64,000 bases of DNA from Gammaproteobacteria bacterium. GTDB lineage: Bacteria; Pseudomonadota; Gammaproteobacteria; JACKNK01. The notes under the pieces were generated by a model. It searched no databases. It was not told the DNA's origin and saw nothing but the letters and a program-made list of their open reading frames with translations. Positions 37,422 through 44,565 of the stretch are shown piece after piece. Position 1 is the stretch's first letter; each line of letters begins with the position of its first letter. Location: assembly GCA_024234895.1 (NCBI GenBank), contig JACKNJ010000006.1:62001-126000 (forward strand), given 5' to 3'. The position numbers were made by a program, and so were the translations under genes.

Positions 37422-38207
37422 ATGAATCCCGCACTCTGGGTTTCCAAAACCGGCCTGGACGCGCAGCAGACGCGCATGCAGGTGATCGCCAACAACCTGG
37501 CCAACGTCAACACCACCGGCTTCAAACGCAGCCGCGCGGTGTTCGAAGACCTGCTGTATCAAAACGTCCGCCAGGTCGGCGCCGCCTCCTCCGAGGACAC
37601 CGCACTGCCGTCCGGCCTGATGCTGGGCACCGGCGTGCGCACCGTCGCCACCGAGAAGATCTTCAGCCAGGGCAACGTCCTGCAGACCGACAACCCGCTG
37701 GACATGAGCATCAACGGTCGCGGCTTCTTCCAGATCCTGCGTCCGGACGGCTCCATGGCCTACACCCGCACCGGTTCGTTCCAGCTCAACGACGCCGGCG
37801 AGATGGTCGACTCCTCCGGCATGCGTCTGGAACCGGGCATCACCATTCCGCCGAACACGCAGAGCATCACCATCGGCCAGGACGGCGCCGTGACCGTGCA
37901 GGTCGCCGGCACCACCGAGCCGCAGAACGTCGGCACCATCCAGATCGCCGACTTCATCAACCCGGCCGGCCTGCAACCGATCGGCGAGAACCTGTACCTG
38001 CCGTCCGCCGCCAGCGGCGACGCCCAGGTCGGCACCCCGAACAGCCAGGGGCTTGGTGCCATCAACCAGGCCACGCTGGAAAGCTCCAACGTCAACATCG
38101 TCGAGGAGCTGGTCAACATGATCGAGACCCAGCGCGCCTACGAGGTGAACTCCAAGTCCGTTTCCACCACCGACAAGATGCTCCAGTACCTGAACCAGAC
38201 CCTGTAA
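37422..38207 (+). CDS. flgG: Flagellar distal rod protein FlgG
   Basis: Distal rod subunit, 261 residues, one of the most conserved flagellar proteins. Visible: ALWVSKTGLDAQQTRMQVIA, NNLANVNTTGFKRSRAVFED, GRGFFQILRPDGSMAYTRTG and the C-terminal ESSNVNIVEELVNMIETQRA with KSVSTTDKMLQYLNQ. AAAGGAG lies 8 nt upstream of the ATG. Confidence 0.97.
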   Translation: MNPALWVSKTGLDAQQTRMQVIANNLANVNTTGFKRSRAVFEDLLYQNVRQVGAASSEDTALPSGLMLGTGVRTVATEKIFSQGNVLQTDNPLDMSINGRGFFQILRPDGSMAYTRTGSFQLNDAGEMVDSSGMRLEPGITIPPNTQSITIGQDGAVTVQVAGTTEPQNVGTIQIADFINPAGLQPIGENLYLPSAASGDAQVGTPNSQGLGAINQATLESSNVNIVEELVNMIETQRAYEVNSKSVSTTDKMLQYLNQTL

Positions 38208-38219
38208 CGAAACCCCACT

Positions 38220-38281
38220 GTAGGAGCGGGCTTGCCCGCGAAGGACGCGCCACCCCGGTTCGCGGGCAAGCCCGCTCCTAC
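38220..38281. repeat. REP-type hairpin between flgG and flgH
   Basis: GTAGGAGCGGGCTTGCCCGCG and CGCGGGCAAGCCCGCTCCTAC are perfectly complementary arms with a loop of about 20 nt. The stem core differs from the neighbouring copies but keeps pairing. Confidence 0.9.
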
Positions 38282-38311
38282 ATCTGGCCCCAGCCAACGA
38301 GATCGACCGCC

Positions 38312-39004
38312 ATGAACGCCATCATCCGAACCACCGTCGTGCTGAGCGCCGTCGCCACCCTCGCCGGCTGCAACTCCGCGCCGGTGCGCAACACCGACTA
38401 CGCCCCGCCACCGCCGCCCGCCCAGGTCCAGCAACCGGCCGCCCCGCTCACCGGTTCGCTGTACACGCCGGGCGCGCGCCACATGGTGCTGTTCACGGAT
38501 ACCCGCGCGACCCATGTCGGCGACCTGATCACCATCAACCTGGTCGAGAAGACCGACGCCACCAAGTCGTCGTCGCAGACCACCGCCCGTTCCGCCTCCG
38601 CGTCGGTGACCAATCCGACCATATTCGGACGCGCCTTCAAGTTCGGCAGCAACCCGAACGACACCCTGGAGTCCTCGCTGTCCGCGAGCACCAGCACGGA
38701 CGGCAGCGGCGACGCCGCCAAGAGCAACACCCTGGAAGGCACCATCACGGTCAGCGTGGTCGACGTGTACCCGAACGGAAACCTGCTGGTGCGCGGCGAG
38801 AAGCTGGTCGGCATCAACCAGGGCCACGAATACATCCGCATCGAGGGCATCGTGCGGCCGGACGACATTGCCGCCGACAACACCGTCGACTCCACCCGTC
38901 TCGGCAACGTGATGATCGATTACGGCGGCGAAGGCCCGGTCGCCGACGCCAGCAAGGTCGGCTGGCTGGCGCGGTTCTTCATCAGCGCGGTGTTCCCCTT
39001 CTGA
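38312..39004 (+). CDS. flgH: Flagellar L-ring lipoprotein FlgH
   Basis: Outer-membrane L-ring subunit. The 230-residue precursor has a lipoprotein signal with lipobox LAGC (VATLAGCNSAPV), a Pro-rich linker, and the FlgH core DTRATHVGDLITINLVEKTD, the LEGTITVSVVDVYPNGNLLV segment and GEKLVGINQGHEYIRIEGIV. It ends with the standard WLARFFISAVFPF. All sorting features are intact. Confidence 0.97.
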   Translation: MNAIIRTTVVLSAVATLAGCNSAPVRNTDYAPPPPPAQVQQPAAPLTGSLYTPGARHMVLFTDTRATHVGDLITINLVEKTDATKSSSQTTARSASASVTNPTIFGRAFKFGSNPNDTLESSLSASTSTDGSGDAAKSNTLEGTITVSVVDVYPNGNLLVRGEKLVGINQGHEYIRIEGIVRPDDIAADNTVDSTRLGNVMIDYGGEGPVADASKVGWLARFFISAVFPF

Positions 39005-39023
39005 TCGAGACGCCCCCCCCCTT

Positions 39024-39095
39024 GTGGGAGCGGCTTCAGCCGCGATCAGCGTCGGGACTTTTGCAGACGCCGCTCGCGGCTGAAGCCGCTCCTAC
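39024..39095. repeat. REP-type hairpin after flgH (copy a)
   Basis: GTGGGAGCGGCTTCAGCCGCG pairs with CGCGGCTGAAGCCGCTCCTAC. One arm starts GTGGGAG instead of GTAGGAG, giving a G-U pair at the base of the RNA stem. Confidence 0.88.
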
Positions 39096-39177
39096 AGGGT
39101 GCCGAACATCAATGGCAGACGGATGGGCAGAGCGGAGCGTGCCCATCCTCCGGACTGATCAACGCGTACATCTCGCT

Positions 39178-39249
39178 GTAGGAGCGGCTTCAGCCGCGAT
39201 CGGCGTCGGGGTAGTTGCACACGCCGCTCGCGGCTGAAGCCGCTCCTAC
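39178..39249. repeat. REP-type hairpin before flgI (copy b)
   Basis: A second copy with arms GTAGGAGCGGCTTCAGCCGCG / CGCGGCTGAAGCCGCTCCTAC about 80 bp after copy a, in the same orientation. The two copies and the GATGGGCAG...GCCCATC stem between them fill the flgH-flgI gap. Confidence 0.88.
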
Positions 39250-39295
39250 GAAGCGCGCGCCATTCCGACACGTCAAAAAACCCGACAGGCAAACC

Positions 39296-39311
39296 GGGCA
39301 CGCTATCTGCA
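39296..39311 (+). promoter_or_regulatory. Sigma-54-like promoter upstream of flgI
   Basis: GGGCACGCTATCTGCA keeps the invariant -24 GG and -12 GC with correct spacing and differs from TGGCACG-N4-TTGCW at two positions. It is 66 bp upstream of the flgI ATG, after two REP hairpins that might reduce read-through. Confidence 0.55.
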
Positions 39312-39376
39312 ATAGCCCTCATAACCGCGATTGCGACCGCAATCCGCAAGCAACCGAATCCACGCAGAGACGCGCC

Positions 39377-40480
39377 ATGAACATCTTCCGATTCCTCGCC
39401 ATCAGCCTGCTGCTGGTCACCACCGGCGCCGCGCAGGCCGAGCGCATCAAGGATCTGACCTCGATCCAGGGTGTGCGCGACAACGACCTGGTCGGCTACG
39501 GCCTCATCGTCGGCCTCACCGGCAGCGGCGACTCCGCCAACTCCGCGCCCTACACCGGCCAGTCCATGCGCAGCATGCTCAAGCGCCTGGGCGTCAACAT
39601 TCCCGACGGCGTGACCCTCGACACCAAGAACGTCGCGGCGGTCGCCCTGAGCGCGACCCTGCCGGCCTTCGCCAAGCCGGGCCAGAAGATCGACGTCAAC
39701 GTCTCCTCGATCGGCAACGCGGCCAGCCTCAAGGGCGGCACGCTGCTGATGACCTCCCTGCGCGGCGTCGACGGCGAGGTCTATGCGATCGCCCAGGGCA
39801 ACGTGATCGTCGGTGGCGTCGGCGTGCAGACCGCGAACGGCAACAGCGTCACCATCAACGTCCCCACCGCCGGCCGCATCCCCAGCGGCGCCTCGGTCGA
39901 ACGCGCCGTCCCCTCCCCGTTCGCCAACGGCAACCACCTCGTCCTCGACATGCACTCGGCGGACTTCACCACCGCGAACCGCATCGTCGACGCCATCAAC
40001 GAAACCTTCGGCAAGGGCACTGCCAGCGCGATCGACGGCGGCTCCATCGCCGTGCGCGCGCCCGCCACCGTCGGCGAAAAGGTCGGCTTCATCGCCGAGC
40101 TGGAGAACCTGGAACTCACCCCGGGCGACGCCGCCGCGCGCATCGTCGTGAATTCGCGCACCGGCACGGTCGTGATCGGTCGCCACGTCAAGATTTCCGC
40201 CACCGCCGTTTCGCACGGCAACCTGACCGTCACCGTGACCAGCACCCCGCAGGTCAGCCAGCCAAACGCCTTCGCCGGCGGCAACACCGCCGTCGTGAAC
40301 CAGGAGAACGTCAACGTCAGCGAGGAGAAGAACCCGGCCTTCGTGTTCGACCCGGGCGTGTCGCTGGACGACATCGTCAACGCCATCAACCGCGTCGGCG
40401 CGAGCCCGTCCGACCTGATCGCGATCCTCGAAGCCCTCAAGGCCGCCGGCGCGCTGCGTGCCGAACTGATCGTGATCTGA
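39377..40480 (+). CDS. flgI: Flagellar P-ring protein FlgI
   Basis: Periplasmic P-ring subunit around the rod. The 367-residue precursor has a Sec signal (FLAISLLLVTTGAAQA) followed by ERIKDLTSIQGVRDNDLVGY, which is the canonical mature start. GLTGSGDSANSAPYTGQSMR and the LSATLPAFAKPGQKIDVNVS segment follow. The C-terminus has VSLDDIVNAINRVGASPSDL and ILEALKAAGALRAELIVI, as in all FlgI. ATG 39377 was chosen for the signal peptide; the open frame extends further upstream through the REP. Confidence 0.96.
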   Translation: MNIFRFLAISLLLVTTGAAQAERIKDLTSIQGVRDNDLVGYGLIVGLTGSGDSANSAPYTGQSMRSMLKRLGVNIPDGVTLDTKNVAAVALSATLPAFAKPGQKIDVNVSSIGNAASLKGGTLLMTSLRGVDGEVYAIAQGNVIVGGVGVQTANGNSVTINVPTAGRIPSGASVERAVPSPFANGNHLVLDMHSADFTTANRIVDAINETFGKGTASAIDGGSIAVRAPATVGEKVGFIAELENLELTPGDAAARIVVNSRTGTVVIGRHVKISATAVSHGNLTVTVTSTPQVSQPNAFAGGNTAVVNQENVNVSEEKNPAFVFDPGVSLDDIVNAINRVGASPSDLIAILEALKAAGALRAELIVI

Positions 40481-40490
40481 GGCGATCGTC

Positions 40491-41303
40491 ATGAGTATCG
40501 CCATGAACCCCGAACCCCTGACGCTGGTGACGTCGCCCGCCCGCCTCGCTGGCGGAGTGCGCCCACCGCGCGTGTTGATCGCCGGGCTGCTTTTGGTGCT
40601 CGCCGTGCAGGGACTCGCCCTGACCATGCTGCGCGAATCGCCCGCCCGAGCGCCCGCCTCGGCGGCATTCAGCAACGCCACGGACGCCCCGGACAACTGG
40701 CTCCCGGAAACCAATCCCGTCTACATGGCCGCGGCCAACGCCCTGCTGACCGAGTCCGCCGCCGTGGCGTTGGCGGAAATGCCACTGCTGTTCGACGCAT
40801 CCGGCCTCAGCGTTCCCGGCCTGGCCGGGGCGACCACTGCGGTCATGCCGCCGCGCCTTGCCGCCCACGCCGTCGTCGTGCCGATGCGCCCCGTCATGGA
40901 AACGGTCACCGCAGCCGATGCGGTTGAATTCGCTGTCGCGGCCACAGCCGATGTCGTTGCCGGGACTCCGCCCGCGCCCATCGCCGGGAACGCCGACTGG
41001 TTCGCGGCGGCCGATGCCCGCGCCTACACCCTGCAACTGGTCAGTGCCCGCAATCAGAGCGCCGTGTCCGACTTTTATGCCGAACAGACCGTCGACGGGC
41101 CGCTGGCCCTGCTGCGCCTGACCATCAACGATGCCACCTGGTACGCGGTCGTCACCGGCCACCATCCGGATCTGGACAGCGCCATCGCCGCCGCCGAGGC
41201 CTACAAGCAGCGCACCGGCAGCGAAGCCTGGGTGCGTCGTATCCGCGCGATCCAGGCTGAGCAGTCCGAAACGCTCGCCAGCCGGGCGGCGCTGAACGGC
41301 TGA
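40491..41303 (+). CDS. Single-span membrane protein with C-terminal SPOR-like domain
   Basis: A 270-residue protein encoded between flgI and flgJ. One hydrophobic segment (VLIAGLLLVLAVQGLALTML, about residues 28-47) with a short N-terminal cytoplasmic part implies that the rest is periplasmic. After an Ala-rich, low-complexity spacer comes a C-terminal domain of about 80 residues (YTLQLVSARNQSAVSDFYAE ... TWYAVVTGHHPDLDSAIAAA, then EAWVRRIRAIQAE). This resembles DamX-type SPOR domains, which bind denuded peptidoglycan. The usual location of SPOR proteins is the septum; the position next to P-ring and muramidase genes suggests a role at the flagellar wall pore. That role is inference. It starts 10 bp after flgI and ends 10 bp before flgJ. 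Confidence 0.7.
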   Translation: MSIAMNPEPLTLVTSPARLAGGVRPPRVLIAGLLLVLAVQGLALTMLRESPARAPASAAFSNATDAPDNWLPETNPVYMAAANALLTESAAVALAEMPLLFDASGLSVPGLAGATTAVMPPRLAAHAVVVPMRPVMETVTAADAVEFAVAATADVVAGTPPAPIAGNADWFAAADARAYTLQLVSARNQSAVSDFYAEQTVDGPLALLRLTINDATWYAVVTGHHPDLDSAIAAAEAYKQRTGSEAWVRRIRAIQAEQSETLASRAALNG

Positions 41304-41313
41304 GGACATCACG

Positions 41314-42264
41314 ATGCGCATCGACGGCAGCAATTCGAACGCCGACGTCTACGTCGACCTCGCCGGGCTGGACAAGCTGCGCAAGCAGGCCCGCGAGACC
41401 CCGGACGAGGCCATCGAGCAGGTCGCCAAACAGTTCGAGGGCATGTTCCTGAACATGGTCCTGAAATCCATGCGCGAGGCGAGCCTGGCCGAAGGCCTGT
41501 TCGACAACTCCGCGATGGAGACCCACCAGTCCATGTACGACCAGCAGCTCGCGCTGGAGATCTCCTCCGGCGATGGGCTCGGCTTCGCCAAAGCCCTGCA
41601 GGCCCAGCTTGGCGCGGTCGCCGGCATCGCCCCCAGACCATTGCCGGAACTGCCGGTATCGGCTGGCGCCCTGGTCAACCGCGCGCCCCTGCCCGGCCTG
41701 ATCGACGGCCTTGGCGGAGGCAGCGGAGTCAGCGAAACCACCAGCAAGTCCTTCGAATCGCCCGCCGAATTCGTGCAGACCCTGTTGCCGGTCGCCCGTC
41801 GGGCCGCCGAAAAACTGGGCGTCAAACCCGAGGTCCTGCTCGCGCAGGCCGCGCACGAAACCGGCTGGGGCAGGCACATCCCGCAACACGCCGATGGTCA
41901 GTCCAGCCACAACCTGTTCGGCATCAAGGCCGGCGGCAGCTGGCAGGGCGAACAGGCCGTCAAACAGACCTTCGAGGTGATCGGCGGCGTCCCGCGCGTC
42001 GAACGCGCCGCGTTCCGCGCCTACGACTCCTTCGAATCCTGCCTGGACGACTACGCCGAGCTGATCGGCGGTCTCGCACGGTATGGCGACGCCGTCGCCA
42101 ACGCCGATTCGCCGGAAGGCTACCTGCGTGGCCTGCAAAGCGGCGGCTACGCGACCGACCCCGCCTACGCCGACAAGGTCATGTCCGTACTGCAAAGCCC
42201 CCGTTTCCAGGACGCCCTGAACGCAACCCGCGCCCAGGCAACCCCGTTCGATGCCGAGTCGTAA
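41314..42264 (+). CDS. flgJ: Flagellar rod-capping protein / peptidoglycan glucosaminidase FlgJ
   Basis: Bifunctional FlgJ, exported to the periplasm where its N-terminal domain caps the rod and its C-terminal domain cuts peptidoglycan. The 316-residue product has the rod-binding segment VAKQFEGMFLNMVLKSMREA (about 45-65) and a linker. The glucosaminidase domain starts near 150 with LLAQAAHETGWGRHIPQHAD (catalytic Glu) and NLFGIKAGGSWQGEQA. Both domains are complete. It is the last gene before a strong terminator, and a cassette-bearing insertion separates it from flgK. Confidence 0.95.
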   Translation: MRIDGSNSNADVYVDLAGLDKLRKQARETPDEAIEQVAKQFEGMFLNMVLKSMREASLAEGLFDNSAMETHQSMYDQQLALEISSGDGLGFAKALQAQLGAVAGIAPRPLPELPVSAGALVNRAPLPGLIDGLGGGSGVSETTSKSFESPAEFVQTLLPVARRAAEKLGVKPEVLLAQAAHETGWGRHIPQHADGQSSHNLFGIKAGGSWQGEQAVKQTFEVIGGVPRVERAAFRAYDSFESCLDDYAELIGGLARYGDAVANADSPEGYLRGLQSGGYATDPAYADKVMSVLQSPRFQDALNATRAQATPFDAES

Positions 42265-42321
42265 GGTGGATCAGCGTTAAGCGCAAACACGCCGAAACCC
42301 CAATACCAACGCATCCAACAA

Positions 42322-42357
42322 GACGAACGGCCCACTCCACGCGGGCCGTTCGTCTTT
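42322..42357 (+). terminator. Rho-independent terminator after flgJ
   Basis: GACGAACGGCCC / GGGCCGTTCGTC perfect 12-bp stem with a 9-nt loop followed by TTTCCT. It closes the flgB-flgJ transcription unit and lies left of the inserted cassette region. Confidence 0.85.
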
Positions 42358-42449
42358 CCTCACACCCATTTACGGATTTTGGCGACGCCGCCAGCACCCA
42401 GCCCCCGATACCAGCGTTGACGATGCCAAGGCTCGCACCTAACATTTCG

Positions 42450-42465
42450 GTACAGTTTTCCGTAC
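42450..42465 (+). promoter_or_regulatory. Candidate YefM operator
   Basis: GTACAGTTTTCCGTAC: two GTAC half-sites spaced by 8 nt, 22 bp before yefM. Known YefM-YoeB repressors bind TGTACA-type palindromes, so autoregulation is a reasonable inference. Confidence 0.4.
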
Positions 42466-42487
42466 AACCCCATATCGGACCCGAACC

Positions 42488-42739
42488 ATGGATGCCATCA
42501 GCTACACCACCGCCCGCGCCAATCTGGCAAAGACCATGGAAAAGGTCTGCAACGACCACGCGCCAGTCATCATCACCCGCAAAAGCGAGTCCCCGGTGGT
42601 CATGATCTCCCTGGACGACTATCAGGCCATGGAAGAGACGGCCTATCTGCTACGTTCGCCCGCCAATGCGACGCGCCTGCTCAAATCGATCGCGGAACTC
42701 GAATCCGGAAAGGGAATGGTACGAGAACTCGCTGAATGA
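42488..42739 (+). CDS. yefM: Antitoxin of the Phd/YefM family
   Basis: An 83-residue antitoxin. The N-terminal DNA-binding/dimerisation part has MDAISYTTARANLAKTMEKV and PVIITRKSESPVVMISLDDY, the standard YefM pattern. The C-terminal tail (SIAELESGKGMVRELAE) neutralises the toxin. Its last codons overlap the toxin start (ATGA). The module lies between the flgJ terminator and a cassette array, in the plus orientation, opposite to the cassette genes. Confidence 0.93.
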   Translation: MDAISYTTARANLAKTMEKVCNDHAPVIITRKSESPVVMISLDDYQAMEETAYLLRSPANATRLLKSIAELESGKGMVRELAE

Positions 42740-42993
42740 AACTGACGTTCTCAAGCAACGCCTGGGACGACTACCTGTACTGGCAGAAAACCGACAAAGC
42801 GATACTCAAGCGAATAAACACGCTGATCAAAGAAATCACGCGCACGCCTTGCGAAGGCATCGGCAAACCCGAGCCGTTGAAACATGGCCTGTCCGGCTAC
42901 TGGTCACGCCGCATCAACGACGAACACCGAATCGTTTACAAAGTATTGGATGATGCGATCTATATCGCCCAGCTCCGGTATCACTACTCCTGA
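42736..42993 (+). CDS. yoeB: YoeB-family mRNA interferase toxin
   Basis: An 85-residue RelE-superfamily endoribonuclease that cleaves mRNA on the ribosome. Family signature: FSSNAWDDYLYWQKTDKAIL, LIKEITRTPCEGIGKPEPLK, then YWSRRINDEHRIVYKV, and the C-terminal YIAQLRYHYS. The catalytic Glu (CEGIG), Arg (SRRINDEHR) and terminal His (YHYS) all look present, so the toxin should be active. It overlaps yefM by 4 nt. Confidence 0.93.
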   Translation: MKLTFSSNAWDDYLYWQKTDKAILKRINTLIKEITRTPCEGIGKPEPLKHGLSGYWSRRINDEHRIVYKVLDDAIYIAQLRYHYS

Positions 42994-43085
42994 CTGAACG
43001 ACGCAACTCCGAGCGCTTCAGCGCCTCTCGATAAGCGCTGTTTGATGCAAAAAAAAGCATCTGGCCGTTGATGAATAGTTTAAGC

Positions 43086-43203
43086 GTTAGGGGCCGATGC
43101 TAGTTTGGAAGACCTGATCCTCCTGTCCCGCGTCGGATAGAGCGAACCGACACCCGTCCTTGAACACCCAATACGCACCGTCCGTTACGGGCGTGAAGCG
43201 GAA
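43086..43203 (-). pseudogene. Start-less cassette ORF remnant
   Basis: On the minus strand, between the attC boundary at 43204 and an R''-like box CCCTAAC (43092-43086), one frame encodes about 39 residues (DFRFTPVTDGAYWVFKDGCR then FALSDAGQEDQVFQTSIGP) and stops at a TAA inside the R''-like box, as cassette genes often do. No ATG or good alternative start with a ribosome site exists. This looks like the 3' end of a cassette gene whose 5' part was lost. A following attC is only partly recognisable. Confidence 0.35.
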
Positions 43204-43269
43204 ATCTAACGACCTGGCTCACAGGAGAGCGAACGAAGTGAGCGAATCCTGTGGAGCCAATTGTTATAT
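43204..43269 (-). other. Integron attC recombination site (site 1)
   Basis: Read on the minus strand: R'' ATATAAC, L'' AATTGGCTCCACAGG, a central variable segment, L' CCTGTGAGCCAGGTC, R' GTTAGAT. R' matches GTTRRRY exactly. The arms pair except for one extra base (GGCTCCACAGG versus CCTGTGAGCC), the extrahelical-base asymmetry that defines attC polarity. The stop codon of the adjacent 205-aa gene (43264-43266) lies inside R'', typical of cassettes. Confidence 0.75.
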
Positions 43270-43881
43270 TTTTTTATCAAACCAACTCTCCATATGATGA
43301 ATTATTTCGGACACTTGGACATCGTCGACTGATTTATGCCCATCATTCTCAACAACCTCGTCATACAGATAGGCTTGAAAATCATTAAATGTGTCCCAAA
43401 TTTTACTACCACTTGCTCCGCGTTTTAGCTCCTCTGTTACAAACCAGTCCCTTACGGCGATAATGGCTTTATCAACTTCATCATCATGATTTTTGATGTC
43501 TGATCCGGAAAGATCAGAAATAGCTTTTTGGAATCGATACCGCTCTTTTTCAAGAATCAGTATTTTCTTTTGCGACCACTTCCCACCTTTCAGTTTTTGG
43601 CATCCATAATCGATACCCAACTCAAAGGGCATGTTCATTCGATAATGCTCATCTTTTCCTGATGAGACTATTCTTGATAGATCGTGAATGCCAAATTTTG
43701 ACTCTTCAATCAAACCGAGTATTTTTTGTATTCTTGCTTCGGCAGAATCCGCCCTTTCAGAAGACAATCTTGGCTTGTAACCAAAATAGAGTATTGTAAA
43801 AACTATACCTAGTAGAATTTGACGATAATCCTCATCAAACGGACAATTAATAAATACGTTCTTTTCGAACACGCCAACCAT
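43264..43881 (-). CDS. Cassette-encoded protein of unknown function (205 aa)
   Basis: A 205-residue AT-rich gene, clearly foreign to its surroundings. Motifs: KNVFINCPFDEDYRQILLGI at the N-terminus, FTILYFGYKPRLSSERADSA, KFGIHDLSRI, a MNMPFELGIDYG segment, and ISDLSGSDIKNHD. I recognise a widespread uncharacterised family ('VFINCPFD...GIHDLSR...FNMPFELG'). The pattern of beta-strand, conserved Asp and E-L-G resembles TIR-like/nucleotide-hydrolase folds, but no activity can be assigned from sequence alone. Its stop lies inside attC site 1. It follows the DUF2188 gene by 8 bp in the same cassette. Confidence 0.7.
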   Translation of the reverse strand: MVGVFEKNVFINCPFDEDYRQILLGIVFTILYFGYKPRLSSERADSAEARIQKILGLIEESKFGIHDLSRIVSSGKDEHYRMNMPFELGIDYGCQKLKGGKWSQKKILILEKERYRFQKAISDLSGSDIKNHDDEVDKAIIAVRDWFVTEELKRGASGSKIWDTFNDFQAYLYDEVVENDGHKSVDDVQVSEIIHHMESWFDKKI

Positions 43882-43889
43882 AGCGAGAC

Positions 43890-44123
43890 CTATTTTTTGT
43901 CTTTGGGCGGATTTGGGTCTTTTCCATAGCTATCTTTCTCGCGAATCCGCCCATCTCGACCATGAATATAGAACTCTGCTTTTTGAGATTTTGCGATCTC
44001 TCTACCATGCTTTATCGCTTCTTCTTGAGTTCTGTGAACTTTTGTCGCCCTTGATGAGCCTCCTTTCTTGACTGCCCAGCCGCCGCCTGGATTTTTTACT
44101 ATGTGTTGTGTTTTCTTCGTCAT
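43890..44123 (-). CDS. DUF2188 family cassette protein
   Basis: A 77-residue protein with one DUF2188 domain: QHIVKNPGGGWAVKKGGSSR, TKVHRTQEEAIKHGREIAKS, and QKAEFYIHGRDGRIREKDSY. Members are small, often tandemly repeated domains of unknown function. I take ATG 44123 as the start because it begins 21 nt after the cassette boundary; an upstream ATG (44156) would begin inside attC site 2. AT-rich codon use marks it as part of the foreign cassette. Confidence 0.85.
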   Translation of the reverse strand: MTKKTQHIVKNPGGGWAVKKGGSSRATKVHRTQEEAIKHGREIAKSQKAEFYIHGRDGRIREKDSYGKDPNPPKDKK

Positions 44124-44143
44124 AGGTGATGTGTCCTTAGAAA

Positions 44144-44230
44144 ATATAACGACCAAGCTCAGGTGACCGCTACCGCAGAGCGACGACAGGAGCGTCGCGG
44201 TAGCGGGTCACCTGGAGTGCCGTGTTAGGC
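44144..44230 (-). other. Integron attC recombination site (site 2)
   Basis: Read on the minus strand: R'' GCCTAAC (matches RYYYAAC), L'' ACTCCAGGTGACCCGCTACC, variable loop, L' GGTAGCGGTCACCTGAGCTT, R' GTTATAT. The arms are complementary apart from an extra C in the left arm and a short mismatch, i.e. an imperfect attC stem. It separates the DUF3892 cassette from the DUF2188 cassette, and both gene sets run in the same minus direction. Confidence 0.75.
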
Positions 44231-44295
44231 CAGGGCATTGGTGCCCAAGCTAAAAGTGGTGCGAGGGAAAGGACTTGCACCTCTCTACGTTCCTC

Positions 44296-44415
44296 TTAGC
44301 AGGGCAAACATTTACGTAACTGATAACCTCTCATTTGGATTGGAAGTGTCCCACTATGGCCTCGCAGAAACGCCACCCCGCACCATACGCATGATTGAAC
44401 GAATGAATTATTCAT
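44296..44415 (-). CDS. Small protein with two CxxC motifs (39 aa)
   Basis: An ORF of 39 codons from ATG 44415 with a near-perfect Shine-Dalgarno (AAGGAGG) 5 nt upstream. It contains CVWC near residue 9 and CLPC at the very C-terminus, a spacing compatible with a single zinc-binding site. No family is recognised. The open frame extends upstream to a TTG at 44511, giving 71 residues with a hydrophobic segment, but the strong ribosome site favours the short form. It lies in the same cassette as DUF3892, upstream of attC site 2. Confidence 0.5.
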   Translation of the reverse strand: MNNSFVQSCVWCGVAFLRGHSGTLPIQMRGYQLRKCLPC

Positions 44416-44565
44416 AAGAACCTCCTTAACAAGTTGAATTGCCGAAAAAGCCCAAATTTCCAATCCAAACAAGATACTCACAGTTATTTCGACATTTACC
44501 TCTATTGCCAAGCCTAGCAGTGTAGTTAGACTACACCATAATATTTCAAATACCTCACCTGCTAA

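Noticed and set aside
44144..44230. Reading the DUF2188 gene from ATG 44156
   Set aside because: That start lies inside the attC stem; ATG 44123 begins the conserved domain and sits at normal cassette distance.
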